Assembly: GCF_024505085.1 (NCBI RefSeq)
Contig: NZ_JANIBC010000005.1
Span: forward strand, 101,648-165,647
DNA from: Parvularcula maris
Lineage (GTDB): Bacteria; Pseudomonadota; Alphaproteobacteria; Caulobacterales; Parvularculaceae
Direction: 5' to 3'
Length of the DNA stretch: 64,000 nucleotides
Under the pieces are notes generated by a model. That model saw nothing but the letters and a program-made list of their open reading frames with translations. It was not told the origin of the DNA and made no database searches. Below, piece after piece: positions 1 through 7,772 of the stretch (positions are counted from its first letter, which is position 1; every line of letters starts with the position of its first letter). The position numbers were made by a program, and so were the translations under genes.

Positions 1-51
1 GAAGGGCTTGCCGAGCTGCCAGTCGGCGGTATGCAGGAAACGGTAGGCCAT
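1..51 (-). CDS. DNA repair exonuclease / metallophosphoesterase (SbcD/YhaO-like), 5' fragment
   Basis: Only the first 17 codons are in the window and they read MAYRFLHTADWQLGKPF. This resembles the beginning of SbcD/Mre11/YhaO-type metallophosphoesterases, where a hydrophobic strand leads into a metal-binding Asp motif (HTADWQLG here; many relatives have DWHLG). Its ATG shares one base with the TGA of repA (TGATG arrangement), so the two are probably translationally coupled and on one transcript. A recombination or repair nuclease next to a replication initiator is plausible for replicon maintenance. The rest of the gene lies outside, so the family call rests on a short but characteristic N-terminus. 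Confidence 0.6.
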   Translation of the reverse strand, partial: MAYRFLHTADWQLGKPF

Positions 52-1178
52 CAATTGGGTAGCGGGTGCCTCTTGGCATAGGTGCTGAAGAAGGCAAGGA
101 AGGCCGCGTCAGGCCGCTTGGGCGGCTCCTTGGTCAGCGCCCAGCGCTTCCACTCCTCCAGCACGGCATATTTATCGTAGCCGGGGAAAAGGCGGCTCGC
201 CTGCTCGATGGCGTAGGGGCTGACCTCCAGGTCGCTGGCCCGGCAGGGCTCGCTGGCGATCTGGGGCACGTCGCCTTCGAAGCTTCCCGGTGCCTCGATC
301 TCTACCTGTTGGCGGCGGGGGCGGCCCTTGGGTTTGAACACCACCATGGGGTTGCGCTTGCCGGGAGTGACGCTGAAGCCGCCGGACTGGATCAGGCGCG
401 CGCCGTCCGAGTGGGGGTCGTCCACCACGAGGAGATCGTATTCAGGGATGGGCTGGCGGGCCTGCACCTCCTTCAGCGCAGCCTTGAACTTCGCCGTCCG
501 GTCCTCCGAGCCGACTTTGCGCTGCAGCTTCTCGAGGCCGATGTGGAAGAAGCGCTGCTGGCCGCAATGGACGCGGGCGATCTCGTAGAGGCGGCGCTCG
601 ATGGGTGAGAGCTGGAAGTAGCTGACGTCATAGGTGAGGATCTTCTGGTCCTTGATCAGCGCCCGGTAGAGCCAGTCGCAGAGCCGCACCTTCACCCGGT
701 TCAGGCGCTTCGTGCCGTCGGCGGTCTTCGTGTAGCTCATCTTGGCTTCCGAGACCCAGGAGAAGAAGCCGTCCTCGCCCTCGCCGCCGGCCTCGATATT
801 GGTCTTGATCTGCGTGCCCTGCAGCCGCTCCAGCGCGCCGTTGATGCGCTGGTAGGAGCGGGCCGAACGGTTGCCGCCGATCACACGGAGGAAGTCATGG
901 GCGGTGAAGCTGTACTCCTGGCTCGGCGTCTCCATGCGCTTCATCTGGCTGACCAGCAGCGAGGCGATGTAGAGCAGGATCTCCTTGTCGTAGATCGTCG
1001 CCACCCCGGTCTGGCTGGGCCGTACCTCGATCGAGACATAGTCGTCCGAATAGGTGATCGGCTGCATACGCCGCCCCTTGGACAAGGCGAAGAAGGGGAA
1101 GGCCATGACTGAGCGCTCCCCCTTCACCTTGCCGTGAAGGGGGCTGTCGAGGTTGGTAAGGGCCATCTGCTCAGCCAT
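51..1178 (-). CDS. repA: replication initiator protein A, RPA family (DnaA-like plasmid/chromid replicase)
   Basis: A 375-residue protein of the RPA family (replication initiator protein A), the initiator of the so-called DnaA-like replicons of Rhodobacteraceae and other alphaproteobacteria. The family signature FFALSKGRRMQPITY is at residues 29-43, followed by a conserved SI.V.PSQ..VATIYDKEIL segment and a central winged-helix-like region (about 85-245). It should bind iterons at the adjacent origin and recruit the replisome. It is transcribed away from the origin, with parA and parB divergent on the other side. A GAGAGAGA stretch just before the ATG can serve as ribosome binding site. The family call is secure; the compatibility subtype cannot be assigned by eye. 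Confidence 0.9.
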   Translation of the reverse strand: MAEQMALTNLDSPLHGKVKGERSVMAFPFFALSKGRRMQPITYSDDYVSIEVRPSQTGVATIYDKEILLYIASLLVSQMKRMETPSQEYSFTAHDFLRVIGGNRSARSYQRINGALERLQGTQIKTNIEAGGEGEDGFFSWVSEAKMSYTKTADGTKRLNRVKVRLCDWLYRALIKDQKILTYDVSYFQLSPIERRLYEIARVHCGQQRFFHIGLEKLQRKVGSEDRTAKFKAALKEVQARQPIPEYDLLVVDDPHSDGARLIQSGGFSVTPGKRNPMVVFKPKGRPRRQQVEIEAPGSFEGDVPQIASEPCRASDLEVSPYAIEQASRLFPGYDKYAVLEEWKRWALTKEPPKRPDAAFLAFFSTYAKRHPLPN

Positions 1179-1232
1179 GGGGTCTCTCTCTCGCCTTCGC
1201 CGTGACCGCTTATCGGAACGCGCGCCGCAGAA

Positions 1233-1713
1233 GAGTCCACGATTCGCTTTCGTGTCTTCGGGGATTCTTCCCCAAAAGCACGAGCATGGGGGGTGAGGAG
1301 CCTCTGGAATTCCGGGTTAGGCTAGGGAATCCTACGCTTTGAAAGACGGGTGGTGAAGAGTCGTGCTTTCGAGGACAAACGGCCTGTTTCGTCCCTGAAG
1401 GCACGAAGCTAAGCTTGATGACGGCGGAATCACTCGGATCGATTCTCAGCCGCGCTGCAGATTTCGAATCAACTCTCCAAAAACTCCAGCAAATCTCAGA
1501 TTAGATTCCAATTAGGAAGGTTACTAGGTTAGCAGTAGGTGAGTGCATTGGATTCCCTAGGAGATTTCACGGACCTTTGCCCCGAAAACACGAAACCGGG
1601 TCCTCGAAAGAACGATTGGGGCGTCCGTGAAGACACGACCCTGAGGCCGCGATTGCACGAGGGGTGATCTGAGGACATCCCCCAAAGCACGAGGAGACTC
1701 CGCGCCGCGAATC
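1233..1713. promoter_or_regulatory. cluster of twelve GANTC (CcrM methylation) sites in the origin
   Basis: GANTC sites start at 1233, 1241, 1263, 1327, 1358, 1427, 1441, 1466, 1504, 1551, 1696 and 1709. Ten lie within about 320 bp. With roughly 65% GC one expects one or two in this span. GANTC is the target of the alphaproteobacterial cell-cycle methyltransferase CcrM, whose marks regulate chromosomal and some secondary origins. The density suggests that firing of this origin, or the repA/parA promoters, is tied to the cell cycle through methylation; that link is inference. Confidence 0.6.
1249..1693. repeat. nine iteron-like 15-bp repeats, consensus CCCCGAARRCACGAN
   Basis: Copies on the plus strand start at 1270, 1393, 1580, 1602, 1625, 1647 and 1679; copies on the minus strand occupy 1249-1263 and 1360-1374. 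Examples are CCCCGAAAACACGAA (1580), CCCCAAAAGCACGAG (1270) and CCTCGAAAGCACGAC (1360, reverse). The rightmost five are in one orientation at spacings of 22, 23, 22 and 32 bp, close to two and three helical turns, so bound proteins would line up on one face of the helix. These are the probable RepA binding sites. The copies at 1602 and 1647 are the most diverged. Confidence 0.75.
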
Positions 1714-1778
1714 GCGCTTCTTGCATGCGCTGCGGTTTTCGTTCTTTAGTCGGCGAAACTGCGGCGGGAGGAGTATTC

Positions 1779-2966
1779 TTGGTCGAGCAAGCGAAATCAG
1801 CGGCAACGCTGGAAACCATCAGCGGCCTCGTGGAGACGGCTGACGGCATTATCGCCACCATGCGGGACATGGCGGAGGACCGGGTGGCCGATACCGGGCC
1901 GCGGCGCTATCGGCTGACCGAGGCGGCCCAGCTCGCGGGCCGCTCGGTGGATGCGGTGCGCCGCGCCGAGGCCGCGGGAGATCTGCCCCAGCCCACCCTG
2001 CGCAGCTCAGGCCAGCGCGCCGGCTACACCCTGCGCGAGGTGAACCTCATGCGCGATCATTTCGGCACCAGGCCCTACCGCGCCCCCGAAGACCCGCCCC
2101 TCATTCTCGCCGTGCAGAACTTCAAGGGCGGCGTCGGCAAGAGCACCATTGCCGCCCACGCGGCCCAGTACTTCGCCGAGCGCGGCTACCGCGTGCTCAT
2201 CATCGACACGGACAGCCAGGCTTCAACTACGACGTTGTTCGGCTTCAACCCCGATGTCGACATCGAGACCGATACGACGCTCCTGCCCTATCTCATCGCC
2301 GACCGCTCGGACGGGATCGGCTATGCGGTGAGGCCGACGAGCTGGGACGGGCTCGACCTCGTGCCCGCCAATCTTGGTCTCTACTCGGCGGAGTATATTC
2401 TCAGCCAGCAGGTAAAAGGCGACGTCTCGCGGTTGTCGCGGCTGAAGGCCGGTCTCGACGAGGCAGCGGCGAGCTACGACATCCTCATCATCGACCCGCC
2501 GCCTGCCCTCGGCATGATCTCGCTATCGGTGCTTCAGGCGGCCAACGCCATCCTGATCCCCACCCCGCCAAGCTCTATCGACTTCGCTTCCACCGCCGCT
2601 TACCTCGCCATGCTGGAAGAGGTGGTCGAGGCGCTGAACAAGCAGACCGAGAGCCCTGTGGAGTTCAGCTTCGTATCTCTGCTCGCCACGAAGGTGGTAG
2701 AGCAGAAGGGAGCCCACGAGACCATGCGCGAGGTCATGGGCCGAGCCTTCTCCGGCTCCATCCTTCCCACTGCGCTCCTCGATTCGGCCGAGTTCGATAC
2801 GGCATCGGTCGAGATGCGCACCGTGTTCGAGGCTACTGGCGGTCAGTCGCGGACGGCTCGCCGCTGCCGCAACAATCTTCTCGCTGTCATGGGTGATCTG
2901 GAGATGAAAGTGCGCCAGACCTGGCCAAGCCACCGCGGCAAGCTACGCGCCGAGGGAATCGCGTAG
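1779..2966 (+). CDS. parA: ParA-type partition ATPase
   Basis: A deviant-Walker ATPase of the ParA/Soj class that, with ParB and the centromere, segregates the replicon. From the chosen start the protein is 395 residues: an N-terminal helix-turn-helix (about 44-65, YRLTEAAQLAGRS), typical of long plasmid ParAs that also repress their own promoter; Walker A KGGVGKST at about 116-123; A' motif DTDSQAS at about 143-149; Walker B ILIIDPPPALG at about 235-245. An ATG exists at 1725 but has no Shine-Dalgarno sequence, while the TTG at 1779 follows GGGAGGAG (1766-1773) with a 5-base spacer, so TTG is chosen. parB follows 59 bp downstream with two palindromes between. Confidence 0.9.
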   Translation: MVEQAKSAATLETISGLVETADGIIATMRDMAEDRVADTGPRRYRLTEAAQLAGRSVDAVRRAEAAGDLPQPTLRSSGQRAGYTLREVNLMRDHFGTRPYRAPEDPPLILAVQNFKGGVGKSTIAAHAAQYFAERGYRVLIIDTDSQASTTTLFGFNPDVDIETDTTLLPYLIADRSDGIGYAVRPTSWDGLDLVPANLGLYSAEYILSQQVKGDVSRLSRLKAGLDEAAASYDILIIDPPPALGMISLSVLQAANAILIPTPPSSIDFASTAAYLAMLEEVVEALNKQTESPVEFSFVSLLATKVVEQKGAHETMREVMGRAFSGSILPTALLDSAEFDTASVEMRTVFEATGGQSRTARRCRNNLLAVMGDLEMKVRQTWPSHRGKLRAEGIA

Positions 2967-2967
2967 T

Positions 2968-3006
2968 GTGCACATGTGCACAGCCCGTTATCGTGCACAT
3001 GTGCAC
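2968..3006. promoter_or_regulatory. two copies of palindrome GTGCACATGTGCAC, candidate parS centromere
   Basis: A perfect 14-bp palindrome occurs at 2968-2981 and again at 2993-3006, 25 bp from start to start. The first copy extends to a 16-bp palindrome (2967-2982). They sit immediately after the parA stop codon and just before the parB ribosome binding site (GAGGA). Such palindromes in par operons are typical ParB-binding centromeres. An operator for parB autoregulation is an alternative, and both roles can coincide. Confidence 0.7.
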
Positions 3007-3025
3007 ACCCGTTTGAGGACTAACC

Positions 3026-3985
3026 ATGGCTAGAAAACGTGCCCGCATCTTGGCTGACGCTATCAGCTCGCGCTTGGAGGAGAAGAACGACGGTGATCAA
3101 GAACGCCGCGCCTACACTCCCGAACGGGAAAGCCTGATCGCCGAAGCTTCCGATGGACGTCTCAAGAACGGCAAGATCAGGCTGGTGGACCCCTCTACTT
3201 GCCGCATGTGGGATGGCCACAACCGTCTCTACGACCTGATGACGCCCGACAGCGTCGGCGACCTTATAAAGTCGATCAAAGCATCAGGACGCCAGGAAAT
3301 GCCCGCCATTGTGCGCCCTCTGACTGGTGAGAAGCACCAGTACGAGGTCATCTGCGGCGCCAGGCGACATTTCGCCGTCAGCCATCTACGCGAGAAAGAG
3401 CACCGCCAGGACATCCTCTATTTGGTCGATATTCGCGAGATCTCCGACGAGGAGGCGTTCCGCCTCTCCGACCTTGAGAACCGTGAGCGGGAGGATATCT
3501 CTGATTTCGAGCGCAGCCGGGACTACGGGCGGGCGCTGGAAGCCTATTACGAGGGCAACCGCTCCCTCATGGCCGAGCGGATCGGCGTGGACCGCACCTG
3601 GCTTAGCCGGTACCTGCGCATCGGCGAGCTGCCCCAGGAGGTGATTCGTGCCTATGGGGACGTCCGCGAGATCGGCATCCGCCACGCTGCTGAACTGTCT
3701 TCGATCCTAGGCTCGGACAGCGAACCAGCGCTGCTGATGGAGGCGAAAAAGATCGCTGCCGAGCTGGGAGGGGGCGAGAAGCTTACCGCGTCGCAGACGC
3801 TCAAACGCTTAAAACATGCGGCCATACCGCAGCCATCCCGCGAGATTGAGTCGGTGTTCGACCCGGAGGGCCGGGTTCTGGCCACCATTGAGCGCCGCAG
3901 CCGCAGCCACGTGCTGACCATTCCCAAGGCGAGGCTCGCGAACAAAGACGACGTGCTGAAGGCGATCGAAAAACTGCTCAGCTAG
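3026..3985 (+). CDS. parB: ParB/RepB-type partition protein
   Basis: A 319-residue ParB-family centromere-binding protein. The N-terminal CTPase/nuclease-like domain carries CGARRHFA at residues 110-117, the equivalent of the GERR box, and ENREREDISDFE at 151-162, the second conserved box. A helix-turn-helix (about 179-200, SLMAERIGVDRTWLSRYLRI) should contact the palindromes just upstream. The C-terminal part is a probable dimerisation domain. GAGGA before the ATG is a good ribosome binding site. In the GARRH box the usual GERR glutamate is Ala, a known variation in RepB-like proteins. The gene ends 8 bp inside the convergent neighbour. Confidence 0.9.
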   Translation: MARKRARILADAISSRLEEKNDGDQERRAYTPERESLIAEASDGRLKNGKIRLVDPSTCRMWDGHNRLYDLMTPDSVGDLIKSIKASGRQEMPAIVRPLTGEKHQYEVICGARRHFAVSHLREKEHRQDILYLVDIREISDEEAFRLSDLENREREDISDFERSRDYGRALEAYYEGNRSLMAERIGVDRTWLSRYLRIGELPQEVIRAYGDVREIGIRHAAELSSILGSDSEPALLMEAKKIAAELGGGEKLTASQTLKRLKHAAIPQPSREIESVFDPEGRVLATIERRSRSHVLTIPKARLANKDDVLKAIEKLLS

Positions 3986-4886
3986 TGCCCTCTCGGCGGA
4001 TATTCCGGTCCAGCGCCGCATAGGCCTGCTCCAGCACCCGGTCGAGGGAAGCCGTATCGACCGTAGGGCGGATCTGAGCAGTGGTGGCCGTCGTGCTTTC
4101 ACGGACCGACGGTGCGCCTAGGTTCGTCGCCAGATAGACAAGCCAGCGCTGGCGTTGAGCCATCTGCTGAACCACCCCTGCCTCTTCCAAACGGCGCAAA
4201 AGCCTTGCGGCGGCCTGCCGCGTAATCTTCAACGTCTCCGCCACGAAGCGGGGACTGAGGCTGTAGGTCGTCCCCAATAGCACGAGAACGTCGCCGAGAC
4301 GGCTATCGCCGCGCGCATCGGGAAGCGCTGCCTGCCACCGAGCGAAGTCCCACTCCAGCTGCAGCAGCCTATCGTAGCTCCTCTCGGCAGCGTCCTTCAG
4401 GCCTTCCAGTATGACGATGCTCCACGCCTCTTCCTCCGGCGACGGCATGGCGGCAGCGCAGCAGGGCAGGGGGATGCAGGTGGATCGCGCCAGTCGCAGC
4501 GGGGCTTCGAGGGCTAAGTCACCGGGAGGCATTCCCTCCCGTGAAAGCCTGAACAGCTCGTTCGTGATTTCGGGGACGCTTGCCAGCGGCCTGTCGGTCA
4601 CGCGGACAGACCAGAGCCGTCTGGCTCTAGCCCAGAAGCGCCGGGCGGCGTTCTCTTCGAGGCTCGGACGAGCCCCCGGAAGACCTGCCGCCAGCGCCAT
4701 CAGTTCCCAAGGTTCGATCGGTGCCGCGCCGCGGCTGAACAGGTGGGCCACGGTTATCCCCGTTTCATGGCTGATCCATAAGGGGTAGAGGGGCGAGCGC
4801 TCGGCGGCCGATGAGAGGCGGCCTAGAGCCAGGGAGGCCTCCGCAACCAGCCCCGCAGGTGCTTGTTCTGAACCGCTTTCCATCAT
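3978..4886 (-). CDS. RHE_PE00001-like (DUF1612) protein with helix-turn-helix
   Basis: A 302-residue protein resembling the DUF1612/RHE_PE00001 family, common on rhizobial and other alphaproteobacterial plasmids. The N-terminal half has repeated Trp and Leu motifs around YPLWISHETG and WSIVILEGLKDA, and the C-terminal part has a winged-helix motif, RFVAETLKITRQAAARLLRRLEE spread over two helices, followed by GVVQQ. Function is unknown; a DNA-binding regulator is the obvious guess. The open frame extends to 4985, but the ATG pair at 4886/4883 fits better because the upstream part overlaps the serC promoter region. It is convergent with parB (8-bp overlap), which ties it to the replicon backbone. 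Confidence 0.7.
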   Translation of the reverse strand: MMESGSEQAPAGLVAEASLALGRLSSAAERSPLYPLWISHETGITVAHLFSRGAAPIEPWELMALAAGLPGARPSLEENAARRFWARARRLWSVRVTDRPLASVPEITNELFRLSREGMPPGDLALEAPLRLARSTCIPLPCCAAAMPSPEEEAWSIVILEGLKDAAERSYDRLLQLEWDFARWQAALPDARGDSRLGDVLVLLGTTYSLSPRFVAETLKITRQAAARLLRRLEEAGVVQQMAQRQRWLVYLATNLGAPSVRESTTATTAQIRPTVDTASLDRVLEQAYAALDRNIRREGTS

Positions 4887-5005
4887 AACGGTTCCACTGA
4901 TAGGCTGGGTCGCGACGGTTGCCAAGCTTCGAGGGCGCTGCAGATGCGCTGATGCGGCCCGAACGGGCCTCTTGCACTGCAGCATGGAAGGTCCAAGAAA
5001 GGCCC

Positions 5006-6157
5006 ATGGAGAAGCCGCACCTACGCCCCGATCAGCCTTCTTTCTCGTCCGGCCCGTGCCCCAAACGGCCCGGCTGGCGAGCCTCGCGCCTGGAGGGGCC
5101 GAGCCTTGGCCGCTCTCATCGTTCTTCTGTCGGCAAGGCTCGCCTCGCCCACGCCATCGAGCTGACTAGGCAGGTGCTGGAGGTGCCGGCGAGTCATTTG
5201 ATCGGCATCGTGCCTGCCTCGGACACCGGCGCGGTGGAGCTGGCCATGTGGAACCTGCTCGGCCCCCGACCCGTCACGGCGATCGCCTGGGAAAGCTTCG
5301 GCGCCGACTGGGTCAAGGACGCGACCGCCGAGCTGAAGCTGGACCCCACCGTGCTCGAAGCGCCCTACGGCGAGCTGCCGGACCTCAGCGAAGTGGATCA
5401 GGCGAGCGACATCCTCTTCACCTGGAACGGCACGACTTCGGGTGTTCGCGTGCCGAATGCCGACTGGATCAGTGAGGCCCGCGAGGGGCTGACGATCTGC
5501 GATGCGACCTCGGCGGCGTTCGCGCAGGAGCTCGACTGGGACAAGCTCGATGTTGTGACCTTCTCCTGGCAGAAGGTGCTGGGCGGGGAGGGGCAGCACG
5601 GCGTCCTCATCCTAGGCCCTCGCGCCATCGAGCGGATCGAAACGCACAAGCCCGCCTGGCCGATCCCCAAGATCTTCCGTATCAGGAAGGGCGGTAAGAT
5701 CAACGAGGGCGTCTTCCGCGGCGAGACGATCAACACCCCCTCCATGCTCTGCGTCGAGGACTATATCGATGCGCTGGACTGGGGCAGAGGTCTCGGTGGG
5801 CTTCAGGCGCTCCAGGCACGCGCGGACCGCAATCTTCGTGTTTTGGCGGACTGGGTGGAAAGAACGGACTGGGCCGATTTCCTTGCGGCCGAGGACATCC
5901 GATCCAACACCTCCGTATGCCTCAAGATCACGGACCCGGCGGTGGCTAGCCTGTCCAAGGACGAGCAGTCCGCCTTCGTCAAGACGATGACCGGCGCCCT
6001 CGCCAAGGAGCACGCTGCCTACGACATCGCCGGCTACCGGGCCGCGCCGCCGGGGCTTCGCATCTGGTGCGGCGCCACGGTGGAGGCGCGCGACCTCGAG
6101 CTTCTCGTGCCCTGGCTCGACTGGGCCTTCGCCGAGGCCAAGGCCGAACTGAACTAG
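5006..6157 (+). CDS. serC: phosphoserine aminotransferase
   Basis: Converts 3-phosphohydroxypyruvate and glutamate to phosphoserine and 2-oxoglutarate using PLP, the second step of serine synthesis. The 383-residue product begins MEKPHLRPDQPSFSSGPC, the hallmark opening of the alphaproteobacterial SerC subfamily, and has the PLP-lysine context TFSWQKVLGGEG near residue 190. The frame is open from 4919, but homologous sequence begins at the ATG at 5006, preceded by AAGAAAGG. It heads serC-serA-serB with gaps of 24 and 10 bp, so the three are probably co-transcribed. Intact family motifs throughout. Confidence 0.95.
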   Translation: MEKPHLRPDQPSFSSGPCPKRPGWRASRLEGPSLGRSHRSSVGKARLAHAIELTRQVLEVPASHLIGIVPASDTGAVELAMWNLLGPRPVTAIAWESFGADWVKDATAELKLDPTVLEAPYGELPDLSEVDQASDILFTWNGTTSGVRVPNADWISEAREGLTICDATSAAFAQELDWDKLDVVTFSWQKVLGGEGQHGVLILGPRAIERIETHKPAWPIPKIFRIRKGGKINEGVFRGETINTPSMLCVEDYIDALDWGRGLGGLQALQARADRNLRVLADWVERTDWADFLAAEDIRSNTSVCLKITDPAVASLSKDEQSAFVKTMTGALAKEHAAYDIAGYRAAPPGLRIWCGATVEARDLELLVPWLDWAFAEAKAELN

Positions 6158-6181
6158 ACAAGCATACTGACGGAAACTTCC

Positions 6182-7762
6182 ATGACCAAAGTTCTCATCT
6201 CCGACGCCCTGGGCGAAGACGCGGTCCGTATTCTGAAAGCGCGAGACATTGACGTGCACTTCGACCCGGCTCTCGGCAAGGACGACGCTGCCCTGAGGGA
6301 AGCGCTGAAGGATGCCGAGGGCATCGCCATTCGCTCGGCCACAAAGATGACCGCCGAGATGATCGCCGCCGCGCCCAAGCTGAAGGTGATCGGCAGGGCG
6401 GGCATCGGCGTCGACAATATCGACATCGAGGCCGCGACCGCCGCGGGCATCGCGGTGATGAACACACCCTTCGGCAATGCCGTGACCACGGCCGAGCACA
6501 CCATCGCTATGATGTTCTCGCTCGCCAGGCGCATTCCGCAGGCGGACGCTTCCACCCGCCAGTCCAAGTGGGAGAAGTCGAAATTCATGGGCCGCGAGCT
6601 CTTCGGCAAGACCCTCGGCCTGATCGGCGCGGGCAATATCGGCTCGATCGTGGCCAGCCGTGCACAGGGGCTCAAGATGAAGGTCATCGCCTTCGACCCC
6701 TTCCTGACCGAGGAGAAGGCGCAGGAAATGGGCGTCGAGCTCGTCTCCCTGAACAAACTTCTGACGCGGGCGGACTTTATTTCTCTGCACACGCCCCTCA
6801 ACGACAAGACGCGCGGCATTCTGGGCCGTGAAGCGTTTGAGGTGATCCGCCCGGGCGCCTTCGTCATCAACTGCGCGCGCGGCGGGCTGATCGACGAGGA
6901 CGCCCTGGCCGAAGCGCTCGATGACGGACGGGTAGCGGGCGCCGCCCTTGACGTCTACGAGACCGAACCGGCCAAGGACCACAAGCTCTTCTCTTATGAG
7001 AACGTGGTGGTCACCCCTCACCTCGGCGCCTCGACCCAGGAGGCGCAAGAGAACGTGGCGGTGCAGATTGCTGAGCAGATCGCGGACTATCTTCTGACCG
7101 GCGCCGTGCAGAACGCCCTCAACATGCCCTCGGTCACCGCTGAGGAGGCACCGCAGCTCCGCCCCTTCATCAATCTCGGCGAGAAACTCGGCAGCCTGAC
7201 CGGTCAGCTTGCTGACGGTGCGGTCAAGGGGATCACGGTGCGCTTTGCCGGGCAGGTCGCCAAGCTGAAATCGGCGCCGATCGTGTCCGCCGTGGTATCC
7301 TCCGTCCTCAAACCGCAGCTCGCCACGGTGAACGCCGTCAACGCGCTGACCCTAGCCAAGGATCGCGGCGTCAAGATCACCGAAGAGAAGACCGAGACCT
7401 CACCCAACTTCGGCAGCACCCTCAGCGTGCGTGTCGAGACGGCGAGCGGTACGCTGAGCGTCACCGGCGCTCTCTTCGGCGGCGAGCCGAGGATCGTCCG
7501 TATCGACGATGTCCGGCTCGAAGCCAGCTTATCTGGCTGCATGCTTTACCTCGTCAACGAGGACAAGCCGGGCTTCATCGCGGCGCTCGGCGAGACCCTG
7601 CGCGAGGCGGACCTCAATGTCGCCACCTTCAATCTTGGTCGCCGGGCGGAGGGGGGCGAGGCGCTGGCACTGATCGCCCTCGACTGCCCCGACGGCACCC
7701 CGCCGCTCGATGCCATCCGCGCCCTGCCGCAGGTTCGCCAGGCGGCAGTGCTTCGCTTCTGA
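6182..7762 (+). CDS. serA: D-3-phosphoglycerate dehydrogenase
   Basis: Oxidises 3-phosphoglycerate to 3-phosphohydroxypyruvate with NAD+, the first committed step of serine synthesis. At 526 residues it is the long form with intervening domain and C-terminal ACT domain. Visible motifs are the dinucleotide-binding GLIGAGNIGS, the catalytic-Arg context NCARGGLIDE, Glu in YETEPA and the catalytic His in VVTPHLGASTQEAQ. The C-terminal 80 residues (LYLVNEDKPGFIAALGETL) are ACT-like, normally the site of serine feedback or a regulatory interface. It lies between serC and serB on the same strand. Confidence 0.96.
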   Translation: MTKVLISDALGEDAVRILKARDIDVHFDPALGKDDAALREALKDAEGIAIRSATKMTAEMIAAAPKLKVIGRAGIGVDNIDIEAATAAGIAVMNTPFGNAVTTAEHTIAMMFSLARRIPQADASTRQSKWEKSKFMGRELFGKTLGLIGAGNIGSIVASRAQGLKMKVIAFDPFLTEEKAQEMGVELVSLNKLLTRADFISLHTPLNDKTRGILGREAFEVIRPGAFVINCARGGLIDEDALAEALDDGRVAGAALDVYETEPAKDHKLFSYENVVVTPHLGASTQEAQENVAVQIAEQIADYLLTGAVQNALNMPSVTAEEAPQLRPFINLGEKLGSLTGQLADGAVKGITVRFAGQVAKLKSAPIVSAVVSSVLKPQLATVNAVNALTLAKDRGVKITEEKTETSPNFGSTLSVRVETASGTLSVTGALFGGEPRIVRIDDVRLEASLSGCMLYLVNEDKPGFIAALGETLREADLNVATFNLGRRAEGGEALALIALDCPDGTPPLDAIRALPQVRQAAVLRF

Positions 7763-7772
7763 GGGGCTCGCC

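Larger units (their letters stand above)
1179..1778. other. candidate replication origin (oriV) between repA and parA
   Basis: A 600-bp stretch with no convincing gene between the divergent repA and parA. It holds nine copies of a 15-bp iteron-like motif, an AT-richer core at roughly 1440-1560, and twelve GANTC sites. Iterons, an AT-rich segment that could melt, and the position beside an initiator gene are the classical parts of an iteron-controlled origin. It must also carry the promoters of repA and parA. Small open frames on the minus strand here run through the iterons and are not credible genes. Confidence 0.75.

Noticed and set aside
1249..1693. Possible CRISPR array in the origin repeats
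   Set aside because: Repeats are only 15 bp, occur in both orientations, differ from each other and have spacers of 7-170 bp; no cas genes are present.
1529..1870. Minus-strand small open frame in the origin region
   Set aside because: It runs through six iterons and into the parA coding sequence; no homology features and it would conflict with the parA promoter.
5612..7048. Long minus-strand open frame (478 codons) opposite serC and serA
   Set aside because: It lies entirely across two intact, highly conserved genes and shows no family features; GC-rich codon bias creates such antisense frames.
7710..7772. Longer start for serB inside serA
   Set aside because: The upstream 21 codons are the serA C-terminus in another frame; GAGGGG precedes the ATG at 7773.
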